From: an uncultured Rubrobacteraceae bacterium
Lineage (GTDB): Bacteria; Actinomycetota; Rubrobacteria; Rubrobacterales; Rubrobacteraceae
Direction of reading: 5' to 3'
DNA: 64,000 nt
Assembly: GCA_902806095.1 (NCBI GenBank)
Contig: CADCVF010000059.1
Span: forward strand, 17,080-81,079
The notes under the pieces are model-generated. The model saw only the letters and a program-made list of their open reading frames with translations. It was not told where the DNA came from and made no database searches. The position numbers and the translations under genes are program-made. Numbering within the stretch: the first letter of the stretch is position 1; each line of letters begins with the position of its first letter. Below are positions 18,052 to 26,074 of the stretch, one piece after another.

Positions 18052-19431
18052 TTACGTCTGGGACTCCTCTTCGGGCCAGCGGCCTCCGTTGTACCAGTAG
18101 GTGCGGATCGCCTCTAGTGGTCGTCCCTTGGTCTCGGGGGCGAGTACGTAGACGAAGGCCAAAGAGACCAGTGCCAGGGCGAAGAAGATCCCGAAGGTTA
18201 CCGAGCCGCCTAAAGCGCCCAGGGCGCCGAGGAACACGACCCCGACGATGAAGTTCGCGAACAGGTCCGCTGTCAGCATGGCCGAACCACCCTGGGTGCG
18301 CAGCCGCACCGGGAAGCTCTCGGAGGCGTAGACCCAGACCAGCGAACCGTAGCCGAAGTTGAAGCCAACGGTGAAGAGCAGGATGCCGAGCAGGGTGAAC
18401 GTCGCCGGAGAGTTCAGCGCGTAGGCGAGGACGAGGATGGCGTTCGCGGCCGCCATCGTGCCGATCCCGGTCAGCAGCGTGGGCCGCCTTCCCCACCTGT
18501 CCACGACCAGGAAGGCAATGATCTCGGCGATTACGCCCGCCACCTGGACGAAGCCGGTCGCGACGATCGCGCCCGTCGGACTCGTGACGCCGACCTCCTG
18601 GATGATCGTCGGGCTGTAGTAGACGATGGCGTTGATACCTGTGATCTGGACCAGGAAGCCAAGGCCGACGACGAAGATGCCGGCCTTGCGGAACCGTCCC
18701 TGGAAGAGCTCGGCGAAGCTCCCCTTCTCCTCGTAGCTAAGGTCGTGTTCGATCCTCCTGACTTCCTCGTCGGGGTCCATGTCGGGTTCGACCCTGCGCA
18801 GGAGGTCGGCCGCCTCCTCGCGTTGGCCGTTCATCAGGAGCCAGCGGGCGGTGTCAGGCAGGCGGAAGATGAGGACCAGCACGATAACGGCCGGGATGGC
18901 GGAGAGGGAGAGTATGAGACGCCAGCTCTCGGTGCCGGAGAGGGCCGCGCCGACGAAGTAGGCTATGGCGATACCCGAGGTGGTTGCTATCTGGAAGGTG
19001 ACGAGCATCGAGCCCCTGACACTGACTGGCGCGGACTCGGCGATGTATGCCGGCGCAACGACAATCGAGATGCCGATGGCGAGACCGAGGAGGAACCTGA
19101 CGACGGTCAGGAACCACTCGTTGGGGGCAAGTCCCTGTAGACCGGCGAACGCCGCGTAGCCTAGCGCGACCAGCACGAGGGAGCGCTTGCGTCCTATGGT
19201 GTTGGAGATGCGCCCCGCAAAGAGCGCTCCGAACAACTGCCCGAGCACTACCGCTGAGGTAACCACGGAGGTCATGAAAGTGGTGAGGTCGAAGGCCGGG
19301 ACGAGGAAGAGGAGCGCGCTCGCGATAGAGCCAAGGTCGTAGCCGTAGATCAGGCCGATGATCGCGGCCGTGATGGCAATAAGGACGTTGAGCCTCGAAA
19401 CGCTCCGCCCGCGCGCTGCCCCTTCTTCCAC
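18052..19431 (-). CDS. MFS sugar porter
   Basis: 459 residues, 12 membrane helices, sugar-porter subfamily. Signatures seen: GRISNTIGRKRSLV (loop 2-3), PAYIAESAPVSVRG (helix 5 exit), FLVQITGINAIVYYSP (helix 7), VDRWGRRPTLL, ASESFPVRLR, and the end motif APETKGRPLE. Proton-coupled uptake of a sugar or polyol is expected. I chose GTG 19431, with GAAAGAAGG six bases upstream; the open frame continues to 19524. It stands alone, divergent from the amidohydrolase gene. Confidence 0.9.
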   Translation of the reverse strand: MEEGAARGRSVSRLNVLIAITAAIIGLIYGYDLGSIASALLFLVPAFDLTTFMTSVVTSAVVLGQLFGALFAGRISNTIGRKRSLVLVALGYAAFAGLQGLAPNEWFLTVVRFLLGLAIGISIVVAPAYIAESAPVSVRGSMLVTFQIATTSGIAIAYFVGAALSGTESWRLILSLSAIPAVIVLVLIFRLPDTARWLLMNGQREEAADLLRRVEPDMDPDEEVRRIEHDLSYEEKGSFAELFQGRFRKAGIFVVGLGFLVQITGINAIVYYSPTIIQEVGVTSPTGAIVATGFVQVAGVIAEIIAFLVVDRWGRRPTLLTGIGTMAAANAILVLAYALNSPATFTLLGILLFTVGFNFGYGSLVWVYASESFPVRLRTQGGSAMLTADLFANFIVGVVFLGALGALGGSVTFGIFFALALVSLAFVYVLAPETKGRPLEAIRTYWYNGGRWPEEESQT

Positions 19432-19528
19432 GGTAAACCTTCTTTCCCCAGAGGTCCCATCCGAGATGCTGGCATAGTAGCATAGTGGACGAGAACGAAG
19501 GGCCCGACATATTTGTGGAAACAAGATC

Positions 19529-20563
19529 GTGACCTGGGGAAGAGTGAAACGCTTGCACGTCTACAGTGACCCGGCCTCACAGCACCACGTCAACGAACTC
19601 GCCGGCGTGGAATCCCCTGAGAGGTTCCCTGCTGCCCTCGCAGGGGTCGATAGAGCGGAGCAAAGCGGCGTACCCGTGGAGTGGCGCCCGTGTAGTCTCG
19701 CTGATGAAGATACCCTCGCCGCTGTCCACGACCCAGCCTACCTCGACCATCTGCGGGAGATGTCTGCGGCGGGAGGAGGCTACCTCAGCCTGGATACCGC
19801 GGTCGGCTCGGGTTCGTGGGAGGCGGCCTCGTTCGCGAGCGGCGCCGCCTGCTCGGCACTCGAGAGCTCCATAGCCGGTGAGACGGCCTTCGCCATCGCC
19901 CGTCCTCCGGGCCACCACGCGGGAGAGGACTACGGGATGGGGTTCTGCCTCACGAACCACGCAGCCGTCGCAGCCGGCCACGCCCTTTCGAGAGGTCTCA
20001 ACCGGGTCGCCATCCTGGACTGGGACGTGCACCACGGCAACGGGACCCAGGATATCTTCTACGCTGATGCCAGCGTCCTTTACCTCTCGGTGCATCAGAG
20101 CCCCTTCTACCCAGGGACAGGGGAGGCCGGTGAGGTGGGGGAGGGAGAGGGGATCGGCTTCACGGCGAACGTGCCGCTGCCTGTGGGTTCTGGGGAGGAT
20201 CTCTATGCGGCGGCTTTCGCCGGGGTTTTCCTACCCGTGCTGCGGGAGTTCGGGCCAGGGGTGATCCTGGTCTCCGCCGGTTTCGACGCCCATGTAGACG
20301 ACCTGCTCGGGGGCATGGATCTCGGGAGCGACTCTTTCGGACGCTTCGCCGCCCTGATCTCAGACCTCTCCAGCGAGCTCGGGGCCACGCCCCCTGCGTT
20401 CGTCCTCGAGGGAGGCTACAACCTCGACGCCCTCACCGAGAGCGTCGCCGCGACCATGCAAGGGGTCGGGGAGAGAGCTCCCAGCTGGGAGTATTCGGGT
20501 GGGGTGAGGCAGGTCGAGAGGAGCCGCGAGGCCCTGGCGCCGTTCTGGCGGAGCCTCCGCTGA
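19529..20563 (+). CDS. Histone-deacetylase-like amidohydrolase
   Basis: 344 residues. All class motifs are present: ARPPGHHAGEDYGMGFC (His dyad), DWDVHHGNGTQDIFY (zinc and charge relay), SAGFDAHVDD (zinc Asp) and LEGGYNLDAL (near the transition-state Tyr). Bacterial members remove acetyl groups from polyamines, acetoin-related compounds or lysines (AcuC, APAH); the substrate here is not clear. Start GTG 19529 is accepted, but an in-frame GTG 15 bases later is possible. The following phosphoribosyltransferase gene begins 4 bases after the stop. Confidence 0.88.
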   Translation: MTWGRVKRLHVYSDPASQHHVNELAGVESPERFPAALAGVDRAEQSGVPVEWRPCSLADEDTLAAVHDPAYLDHLREMSAAGGGYLSLDTAVGSGSWEAASFASGAACSALESSIAGETAFAIARPPGHHAGEDYGMGFCLTNHAAVAAGHALSRGLNRVAILDWDVHHGNGTQDIFYADASVLYLSVHQSPFYPGTGEAGEVGEGEGIGFTANVPLPVGSGEDLYAAAFAGVFLPVLREFGPGVILVSAGFDAHVDDLLGGMDLGSDSFGRFAALISDLSSELGATPPAFVLEGGYNLDALTESVAATMQGVGERAPSWEYSGGVRQVERSREALAPFWRSLR

Positions 20564-20567
20564 TGTC

Positions 20568-21245
20568 GTGAGGATCTTCGGCTTTCCTCCGTTCGAGGAC
20601 CGCAGGGACGCGGGCCGCCGGCTTGCCGGGAAGCTGGCCCGCTTCGAGGACGAGCGGCCTGTGGTCTTCGCCCTACCGAGAGGAGGCGTGCCTGTGGGGT
20701 ATGAGATCTCACGCGCCCTCCATGCGCCGCTCGACGTGTTCGTCTCGCGCAAGCTCGGGGCGCCAGACCAGCCCGAGTTCGGCATCGGGGCCGTCGCTGC
20801 CGGCGGTGTGCGCGTCCTGAACGACGACGTAATCAGGCGACTCGGCATCCCCGACGACTACGTAGAGCAAATCACAGCCCGTGAGACCGCGGAGGTAAGG
20901 CGGAGGCTGCGCTACTTCAGGGGCGAGAGGCCCGAGCCGGAAGTCAGCGGGCGGACCGCTATCCTTGTCGACGACGGCCTGGCGACTGGGGTTACTGCCC
21001 GCGCCGCCGTGGAAGCCCTGCGATTGCGGGCACCTAGACGACTGGTCCTCGCCGCGCCCGTGTGCGCCGCCCAGACGGCGAATCGCTTTCTGCCCAGGGT
21101 AGACGAGCTCGTCTGCCTGGAGTCTCCCTCGGACCTCGGGGCCATAGGCTTCTGGTACAAAAACTTCGAGCAGACCTCGGACGAGGAGGTCGTGGAACTG
21201 CTCGAGAGAGCCAGGAGCGAGCGCGGCGCAAGAGGGAGCCCGTAG
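20568..21245 (+). CDS. Phosphoribosyltransferase-domain protein
   Basis: 225 residues. The PRPP-binding loop is TAILVDDGLATGVTARAA (about residues 131-148), with the type I fold upstream (VVFALPRGGVPVGYEIS). This architecture is common in stand-alone bacterial phosphoribosyltransferases of unknown substrate that often sit beside hydrolases. GTG start four bases after the amidohydrolase stop, so both are one operon. No membrane or export signal. Confidence 0.85.
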   Translation: MRIFGFPPFEDRRDAGRRLAGKLARFEDERPVVFALPRGGVPVGYEISRALHAPLDVFVSRKLGAPDQPEFGIGAVAAGGVRVLNDDVIRRLGIPDDYVEQITARETAEVRRRLRYFRGERPEPEVSGRTAILVDDGLATGVTARAAVEALRLRAPRRLVLAAPVCAAQTANRFLPRVDELVCLESPSDLGAIGFWYKNFEQTSDEEVVELLERARSERGARGSP

Positions 21246-21335
21246 AACCATCTCGAACCGTAACAACCGGTGGGAGAAGGGCGTCAGGCCGGTACAATTA
21301 GGGTAGGATTTCGAGTCTTTGGAGAGGTGAGAGAG

Positions 21336-21998
21336 ATGTGTGGCAGGTATACGCTTTCTGCTCCGGCCGGCAGGCTGGCCGAGGAGTTCCAATTGGACGA
21401 AGGTTCGGTTGACCTTACGCCGAGCTACAACGTCGCCCCGACGCAGGAGGTTGCTGCGGTTCTGGAGAAGGAAGGGGAGCGGCGTCTCGAGATGCTCAGG
21501 TGGGGGCTCATCCCCTCCTGGGCCGATGACCCCGGGATCGGGGCGCGCATGATCAACGCCCGCAGCGAGACAGCCGCTGAGAAGCCTTCTTTCCGCAGTG
21601 CCTTCCGCAGGCGACGGTGCCTGATCGCGGCGGACGGATTCTACGAGTGGAAGCGCGAGAACGGGGGCAAACAGCCCTACTACTTCCACATGCAAGAAGG
21701 CCGTCCCTTCGCCTTCGCCGGGCTCTGGGAGAGCTGGGACAAGGGCGACGGGACTCTCCGCTCGTGCGCTATTCTGACCACCAGGGCAAATTCCGTGCTC
21801 GACGGGATCCACGACAGGATGCCCGTGATACTGCCTTCTGGCGCTTACGACCTCTGGCTCGATCCCGACGCGGACAGGGAGCAGCTCGCCGACTTGCTTA
21901 TTCCCTATCCCGGCGACGACCTCGAGACCTACCCTGTGAGCCGCTTCGTCAACAGTCCGCGCAACAACGACGAGCGCTGCATAGAACCTGCCGCTTGA
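21336..21998 (+). CDS. SRAP (HMCES/YedK) abasic-site DNA-protein crosslinker
   Basis: 220 residues starting MCGRY. After removal of Met, Cys2 forms the thiazolidine crosslink with abasic sites in single-stranded DNA. The other active-site groups are seen: SYNVAPTQ (Asn), GFYEWK (Glu) and IHDRMPVIL (His). It protects abasic DNA at replication. ATG 21336 is fixed by the requirement for Cys2, although the frame stays open upstream. A TACAAT box lies at about 21294. The stop overlaps the TTG start of the psuG remnant (TTGA). Confidence 0.92.
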   Translation: MCGRYTLSAPAGRLAEEFQLDEGSVDLTPSYNVAPTQEVAAVLEKEGERRLEMLRWGLIPSWADDPGIGARMINARSETAAEKPSFRSAFRRRRCLIAADGFYEWKRENGGKQPYYFHMQEGRPFAFAGLWESWDKGDGTLRSCAILTTRANSVLDGIHDRMPVILPSGAYDLWLDPDADREQLADLLIPYPGDDLETYPVSRFVNSPRNNDERCIEPAA

Positions 21999-22284
21999 GC
22001 CTCGAGATCAGGGCCGACGTTAGGGAGGCCCTGGGAGAAAGGGCGCCCGTCGTGGCGCTAGAGTCGACCCTGCACTCCACGAACGGGCGCTCGGCGCGAG
22101 CCTCGAAGAGCTGAAGAGGCGCGGCGTCCGCGGCAAGGACGTGACGCCCTTCCTCCTGGACCGCTTCGCTACAGAGATAGGGGGTGAGAGCCTGAGGGCC
22201 AACAGGCTCATTATCGTGGGCAACGCCAGCCTCGCGGCGCGTATCGCCGGGGCGCTCTCGGCCCTCGGCGACGAACAGTCCTGA
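21995..22284 (+). pseudogene. psuG: Pseudouridine-5'-phosphate glycosidase remnant with internal deletion
   Basis: The first 27 codons (TTG 21995) match the PsuG N-terminus, including [12 protein letters not shown]. The frame then fails near 22080. From about 22100 a second frame gives the PsuG C-terminus: [20 protein letters not shown], then [20 protein letters not shown] and a TGA at 22282. The middle two thirds (about 200 residues, including the catalytic Lys and Mn ligands) are missing. A normal psuG is near 900 bases; 290 remain. It lies between SRAP and a PfkB kinase, the usual PsuK partner. Confidence 0.75.
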
Positions 22285-22287
22285 GGC

Positions 22288-23172
22288 GTGCCTACTCCTC
22301 GGGTCGTCATAGTCGGAGACCTGCTCTACGACCTGCTCGCCAGGGTGGACGGGGACGTGACCCTTGGGACCGACACCTTCACCCGGATACAGGCCGTCGC
22401 CGGTGGTTCGGGCGCGAACGCCGCGGCCTGGCTGGCCGCGTCGGGTGTCGAGACCCACTTCGTCGGGAGGGTAGGCGACGACGCCTTCGGCAGCTTCCTG
22501 GGAGACGAGATGGAGCGCGCGGGAGTGCTGGCGCACCTGGCACGAGATCCGTCTCTGGCAACGGGCAAGGTCTTCGTGCTCGTCGACGGTGCCGGGGAGC
22601 GGACCATGATCACCGACCGCGGCGCCGGCGAGGCTCTCAGCCCCGAAGACCTCCCAGGATCACTCTTCGGTGGAGGACACCTGCACCTCTCCGGCTACAC
22701 CTTCTCCGGTGGTAGCCGCATAGAGACCGCGACAGGGGCCCTTCGCCTGGCTCGCGAGTCCGGGATGACCGTCTCGGTCGACCCCTCGTCCGTCCCACTG
22801 CTTCGGGACATTGGTACCGAGCGCTTCCTCGGGTGGACCCGTGGGGCGGATCTGTGCTTCCCGAACCTCGAAGAGGGCGCGTTGCTGGCCGGGACCGAAG
22901 ACCCTGGGCGTATCGCGGATACTTTGCTCGGCTACTACTCCGCCGTCGTCCTGAAGCTCGGTGCGGAGGGAGCCATCTACGCGGACGAAGAAAGAACGCA
23001 CGTCCCTGCAGCAGCGGCACGTGTAATTGACTCCACGGGCGCGGGAGACGCCCTCTGCGCGGGTTTTCTAGCAGCCTGGCTAACCGGGGCCCCGGCGGCC
23101 GAGGCATTGCGGCGGGGCGTCGGGCTCGCGGCTCGCGCCATCGAGCGCGTGGGTGGTCGCCCGAAAAGCTGA
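22288..23172 (+). CDS. PfkB-family kinase, likely pseudouridine kinase (PsuK-like)
   Basis: 294 residues. The ribokinase/PfkB signatures are VAGGSGANAAAWLA (about residues 37-50) and DSTGAGDALCAGF with the catalytic Asp (about residues 251-263). It should phosphorylate a sugar or nucleoside with ATP. The psuG remnant just upstream (3 bases) suggests pseudouridine as the original substrate. With psuG destroyed the kinase may be without a partner or serve another sugar. GTG start. Confidence 0.8.
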   Translation: MPTPRVVIVGDLLYDLLARVDGDVTLGTDTFTRIQAVAGGSGANAAAWLAASGVETHFVGRVGDDAFGSFLGDEMERAGVLAHLARDPSLATGKVFVLVDGAGERTMITDRGAGEALSPEDLPGSLFGGGHLHLSGYTFSGGSRIETATGALRLARESGMTVSVDPSSVPLLRDIGTERFLGWTRGADLCFPNLEEGALLAGTEDPGRIADTLLGYYSAVVLKLGAEGAIYADEERTHVPAAAARVIDSTGAGDALCAGFLAAWLTGAPAAEALRRGVGLAARAIERVGGRPKS

Positions 23173-23286
23173 CCCTTATCATACGTTCCCGTGTCCTCGT
23201 GCGGTAGGATCTAACCCGCTGAATCGACAGGAGCATTCTCGTAGTCCAGCGGTAAGGCGTCGCGGATCATGGAGAAGCCTTATCGC

Positions 23287-24120
23287 TCACCGATCTTCGA
23301 AGACCGACACCCTGTTCTTGCCCGTCTTCTTGGACCGGTACATCTCCGCATCCGCCATCGCGATCAGACGATCCAGGCTCTTGGTCTCTTCTGAGAGGGG
23401 AACCACTCCCAACGACACTGTAGTCGGGCGTTCCAGCAAGTTTCCAGGTTCAGGCACGCACTCTCTCTGCACGGCTTCCCTGATGCGCTCGGCGACCTCG
23501 CGTGCGCCCCCCACCTCGCCGTTGACCAGCAACACGAACTCCTCGCCCCCGTAACGCCCGACCAGGTCGTCCGCCCTGGCCGACTCCCGCAGGATTCTTG
23601 CCACGCAACGCAGGATCTCGTCGCCTGCGCCGTGGCCATGGCTGTCGTTGTAGGCCTTGAAGTCGTCCACGTCGAGCAGGACGCAAGCCAGGGGCGTGCC
23701 GTTATCCATGGCTTGCTCGACCCTGCGCCCCGCGGCCCGCTCGAAGAAAGAGCGGCTGCTGAGTCTGGTCAACTCGTCTACGTCTGCGGAGCGCCTGAGG
23801 GGGGAGATCTCTTCGCGCTCCACCCGACTCAGGTAGTGCAGCACGGCCGCGGCGGCCGAGATGGCCACGAGCTCCGCGAACTCTTCGGCGGCGTCTGTTA
23901 GGGTGCTTGCTCCCCTCAACGCCGCGGCTATCCCGATGATCTCGGAGACTACGACGATCACGGCAGCGGCAGCCAGCACCCGCATGGCCTGACTGTGGGC
24001 GGAGAGGGTGAAGGCTGAAGCCACCCGCAGCGCCATGGCCACCACGAAGAGCCCGGCGGCGATACTCAGCGAGTCGAAGCCGATCTCCAGTACCCTCGGT
24101 GCTGCGAAAAGCTCTCCCAT
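23287..24120 (-). CDS. Membrane diguanylate cyclase (GGDEF)
   Basis: 277 residues. Three hydrophobic helices in residues 12-100 form a small membrane module without a known sensor fold. The GGDEF domain (about 115-275) has the active site GRYGGEEFVLLV and the substrate/metal segment LLDVDDFKAYNDSHGH. An RADD I-site lies five residues before GGEEF, so product inhibition by c-di-GMP is likely. No EAL domain. It is a single gene between psuK and the toxin-antitoxin region. Confidence 0.9.
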   Translation of the reverse strand: MGELFAAPRVLEIGFDSLSIAAGLFVVAMALRVASAFTLSAHSQAMRVLAAAAVIVVVSEIIGIAAALRGASTLTDAAEEFAELVAISAAAAVLHYLSRVEREEISPLRRSADVDELTRLSSRSFFERAAGRRVEQAMDNGTPLACVLLDVDDFKAYNDSHGHGAGDEILRCVARILRESARADDLVGRYGGEEFVLLVNGEVGGAREVAERIREAVQRECVPEPGNLLERPTTVSLGVVPLSEETKSLDRLIAMADAEMYRSKKTGKNRVSVFEDR

Positions 24121-24396
24121 ACGCCTTCATTGTACCGAGACGGGTGTTGCGAGGATCTGAGGATCCCAGTTCCTTGATGCGGCGTTACGGGCTACCCAGC
24201 AGAAGGTTGGTGAAGAAGCCATACGTGTAGGTCGCCTCCTTCGCCGCGACCCTGGCGGCAAGCCTCACGAGGATGGTTGCCAACGTCTCCCCGAGGCGAA
24301 ACTCGCGGTTGAGAGTCGCCCGACGAAAAAGGTCGCCGACGAACTCGACCCCGGACCGTGCGAAGGCTGCGAAACGCGGCGTTTGGCTTGAAAGAG
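24121..24396. other. Intergenic region with a possible minus-strand coding remnant
   Basis: On the minus strand an open frame ends at a TAA (24185-24187) and reads ...VAAKEATYTYGFFTNLLLGSP. It looks protein-like over about 60 residues but has no credible start or ribosome site and runs into the promoter of the antitoxin gene. It could be the tail of a lost gene. The rest holds nothing I recognise. Confidence 0.3.
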
Positions 24397-24422
24397 CGTA
24401 TAATGACCACAAACGATATACG
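24397..24422 (+). promoter_or_regulatory. Promoter -10 and palindromic operator of the vapBC-like pair
   Basis: A consensus TATAAT (24399-24404) lies 30 bases before the antitoxin ATG. It overlaps an inverted repeat CGTATA-N14-TATACG (24397-24402 and 24417-24422). Ribbon-helix-helix antitoxins normally repress their own promoters through such half-sites, so autoregulation is the likely function. Confidence 0.55.
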
Positions 24423-24434
24423 AAAGACATCACT

Positions 24435-24698
24435 ATGGCACGATTCGTGGTCACAATACCGGAGGATTTTCTCGAAGAGGTCGATGCTAGGGCCAAAGCC
24501 GAGCACCGGAGCCGGAGCGAGTTGGTGCGGGAGGCGCTTCGGAGTTATCTGCGTTCGGGGGGAGGCAGGGGAAACATCTCGGATCGGCCCGAGTTCAAGA
24601 GGGCGATCCAGTTTCAGGACGAGATGCGGCGTCGCCACGAAGGGTCGGGATACAGTGGGTCGGAGGCCGTGCGCAAGATGCGCGACAGGATCTATTGA
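24435..24698 (+). CDS. Ribbon-helix-helix antitoxin (VapB-like)
   Basis: 87 residues. The N-terminal 45 residues are a CopG/Arc-type ribbon-helix-helix (FVVTIPEDFLEEVDARA then RSRSELVREALRSYL). The tail, rich in Arg and Glu, would wrap the toxin. The ATG at 24435 is chosen because the beta strand begins just after it; the frame is open upstream but enters the promoter. Its stop overlaps the TTG start of the PIN gene (TTGA), the normal coupled arrangement. Confidence 0.85.
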   Translation: MARFVVTIPEDFLEEVDARAKAEHRSRSELVREALRSYLRSGGGRGNISDRPEFKRAIQFQDEMRRRHEGSGYSGSEAVRKMRDRIY

Positions 24699-25123
24699 GT
24701 TATCTGTTCGAAGCCGCTCTGCTCGATACCTCCGTCGCGGTCAAGTGGTTTATCCTCGAAGAGGATTCGGAGAAAGCGGCGGACTTGCGTCAGGCTCATG
24801 GTCAGGCGGAGCTCCTGCTTCACGGGCCGGACATCCTGTTCATGGAGCTAGCGAACGCGCTACGGTACTCGCCCCTGGTATCCGCCGGGGAGATACCGCA
24901 AGCCCTCCGGCTGTTCTCGGACATGGAGATCATCACCGTCGCGTTCGATATGGACGTTCTGATCTCCTGCGTAACCCTAAGCACAGAGCACGACCTGGCC
25001 GTCTACGACGCCTACTTCCTGGCGCTGGCCCAGTCCCTCGACATGCCCCTCATCACCGCCGACCGGAAGATGATTTCCCGTCTCTCCGCAGAGTCTGGCG
25101 CCGTGGACCTCAAGGACCTCTAG
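24695..25123 (+). CDS. PIN-domain ribonuclease toxin (VapC-like)
   Basis: 142 residues covering one PIN domain. The acidic site is visible: LLDTSVAVKW (first Asp), ILFMELANAL (Glu), TEHDLAVYDAYFLALA (Asp) and LITADRKM (last Asp). Family members cut tRNA or rRNA with Mg2+. It starts with TTG overlapping the antitoxin stop. The downstream 200 bases contain decayed DNA before the DUF2283 gene. Confidence 0.85.
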   Translation: MSYLFEAALLDTSVAVKWFILEEDSEKAADLRQAHGQAELLLHGPDILFMELANALRYSPLVSAGEIPQALRLFSDMEIITVAFDMDVLISCVTLSTEHDLAVYDAYFLALAQSLDMPLITADRKMISRLSAESGAVDLKDL

Positions 25124-25136
25124 TGAGCCCGCGAGA

Positions 25137-25290
25137 GGGTACCTTGATCCGATGAAAGGGATTGCGCCGCGAGAAGGATGGGCACGACCTGATCTGATGC
25201 TGAGCGCAACCCCCAGGTCTCGACTGGTCGCTGGAGTGGGAGGGAATCTCATAACCGGCCGCAGACAGGCTGCTTACAGGCTTGCATCGA
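25137..25290 (+). pseudogene. Decayed copy of a nucleotidyltransferase/HEPN gene junction
   Basis: About 150 bases resemble 28449-28602, the end of the nucleotidyltransferase gene and the start of the HEPN gene, at roughly three identities in four. The block GAGTGGGAGGGAATCTCATA is identical in both, followed by a matching ACCGGCCGC.GACAGGC.GCTTAC stretch. Several indels destroy both reading frames. A further short match to the start of cas6 (GGTCCGGACGC) occurs at 25642. It is a relic of a duplicated or older locus. Confidence 0.65.
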
Positions 25291-25336
25291 AGGTCACTGT
25301 GATGCGTCGGCGGCGCATCGGCGGAGGAGGTGGCTT

Positions 25337-25618
25337 GTGAAGCTTAGATACGACCCCGAATCCGGTGCCTTCTACGTGCGCGTCAAAGAGGGCGCGATAG
25401 AAGAGACCGTGCAGCACGCCGATGGCGTCTACCTGGACATCGACGCCGGGGGAGGCGTGATCGGTGCCGAGTTCCTCAGCCTGAAGGAGTTGGCCGAGGC
25501 TATTACCGCGGAGGGCGGCAGGTGGGAGCTGCCCGAGCGTATCGAGGATTCAGACTCCTACGAGACTTCCCGAGCCGAATCGCTCACCAGGATGCGGCCC
25601 ACCCGTCGTCTGGCCTGA
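25337..25618 (+). CDS. DUF2283 protein
   Basis: 93 residues. The first 55 residues fit DUF2283: KLRYDPESGAFYVRVKEG, GVYLDIDAGGGVIGAEF. These small beta-rich proteins have no settled function and often lie near toxin-antitoxin genes. GTG start with GGAGGAGG nine bases upstream. It lies between decayed DNA and the CRISPR-associated operon and may be an independent passenger gene. Confidence 0.8.
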   Translation: MKLRYDPESGAFYVRVKEGAIEETVQHADGVYLDIDAGGGVIGAEFLSLKELAEAITAEGGRWELPERIEDSDSYETSRAESLTRMRPTRRLA

Positions 25619-25672
25619 TCACACACCGTAGTCAGTAACGGTCCGGACGCCTTCACGCTACACTGCCACGAC

Positions 25673-26068
25673 GTGACGGTGCGGGAGTTGGTCTGCGACG
25701 CGTGGGGTGCTCACGCTATCGCACCACTACGTCCAACTTTCAGTTCCCTATCTAGCGGGAGTGGGTCTGCGACGGACCTCATCATCGCCGCGCATCAGGG
25801 GCGGCTCCACTTTCAGTTCCCCTCCGTGCTGGACATGCTGACATGGCTGGAAAACAGCGAGCAGGTAGAAGCTGTGAATGGTAATCCCGGGGACGAAAGC
25901 GCCCAGAGCCCGACGGGGGACAAGATAGCCGACAAGCTGAAGTTCGAGACGGCAGTTGGTGATCCTGTGTCCCTGCTCGGCGGCGAGATCGCCGAAGTTA
26001 GGAAGAAACTGGACGACGAGTTCAAGTCCTACCTTACCGCGCTCAACAACACATCGGCTGGCAGGTGA
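25673..26068 (+). CDS. Hypothetical protein, possibly a gene fragment
   Basis: 131 residues from a GTG. The opening codons and the untranslated 40 bases before it (GPDAFTLHCHDVTV when translated) resemble the beginning of the Cas6 product at 28993 (GPDALKLYRYEVTI), so this frame may be a fusion created by deletion. The remainder (GRLHFQFPSVLDMLTWLEN, then a helical EIAEVRKKLDDEFKSYLTAL tail) is not one I recognise. Position directly before the Csc1-like gene would fit the end of a Cas effector subunit, but I cannot show this. Confidence 0.45.
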   Translation: MTVRELVCDAWGAHAIAPLRPTFSSLSSGSGSATDLIIAAHQGRLHFQFPSVLDMLTWLENSEQVEAVNGNPGDESAQSPTGDKIADKLKFETAVGDPVSLLGGEIAEVRKKLDDEFKSYLTALNNTSAGR

Positions 26069-26074
26069 GGGACG

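Noticed and set aside
23240..23275. TAGTCCAGCGGTAAGGC resembling a tRNA D-arm
   Set aside because: No matching anticodon or T-arm follows; it is the short spacer between psuK and the GGDEF gene.
25673..26068. Assignment as Cas7 (Csc2) from its place before the Csc1-like gene
   Set aside because: None of the Csc2 sequence features that I know is visible, so it is left as hypothetical.
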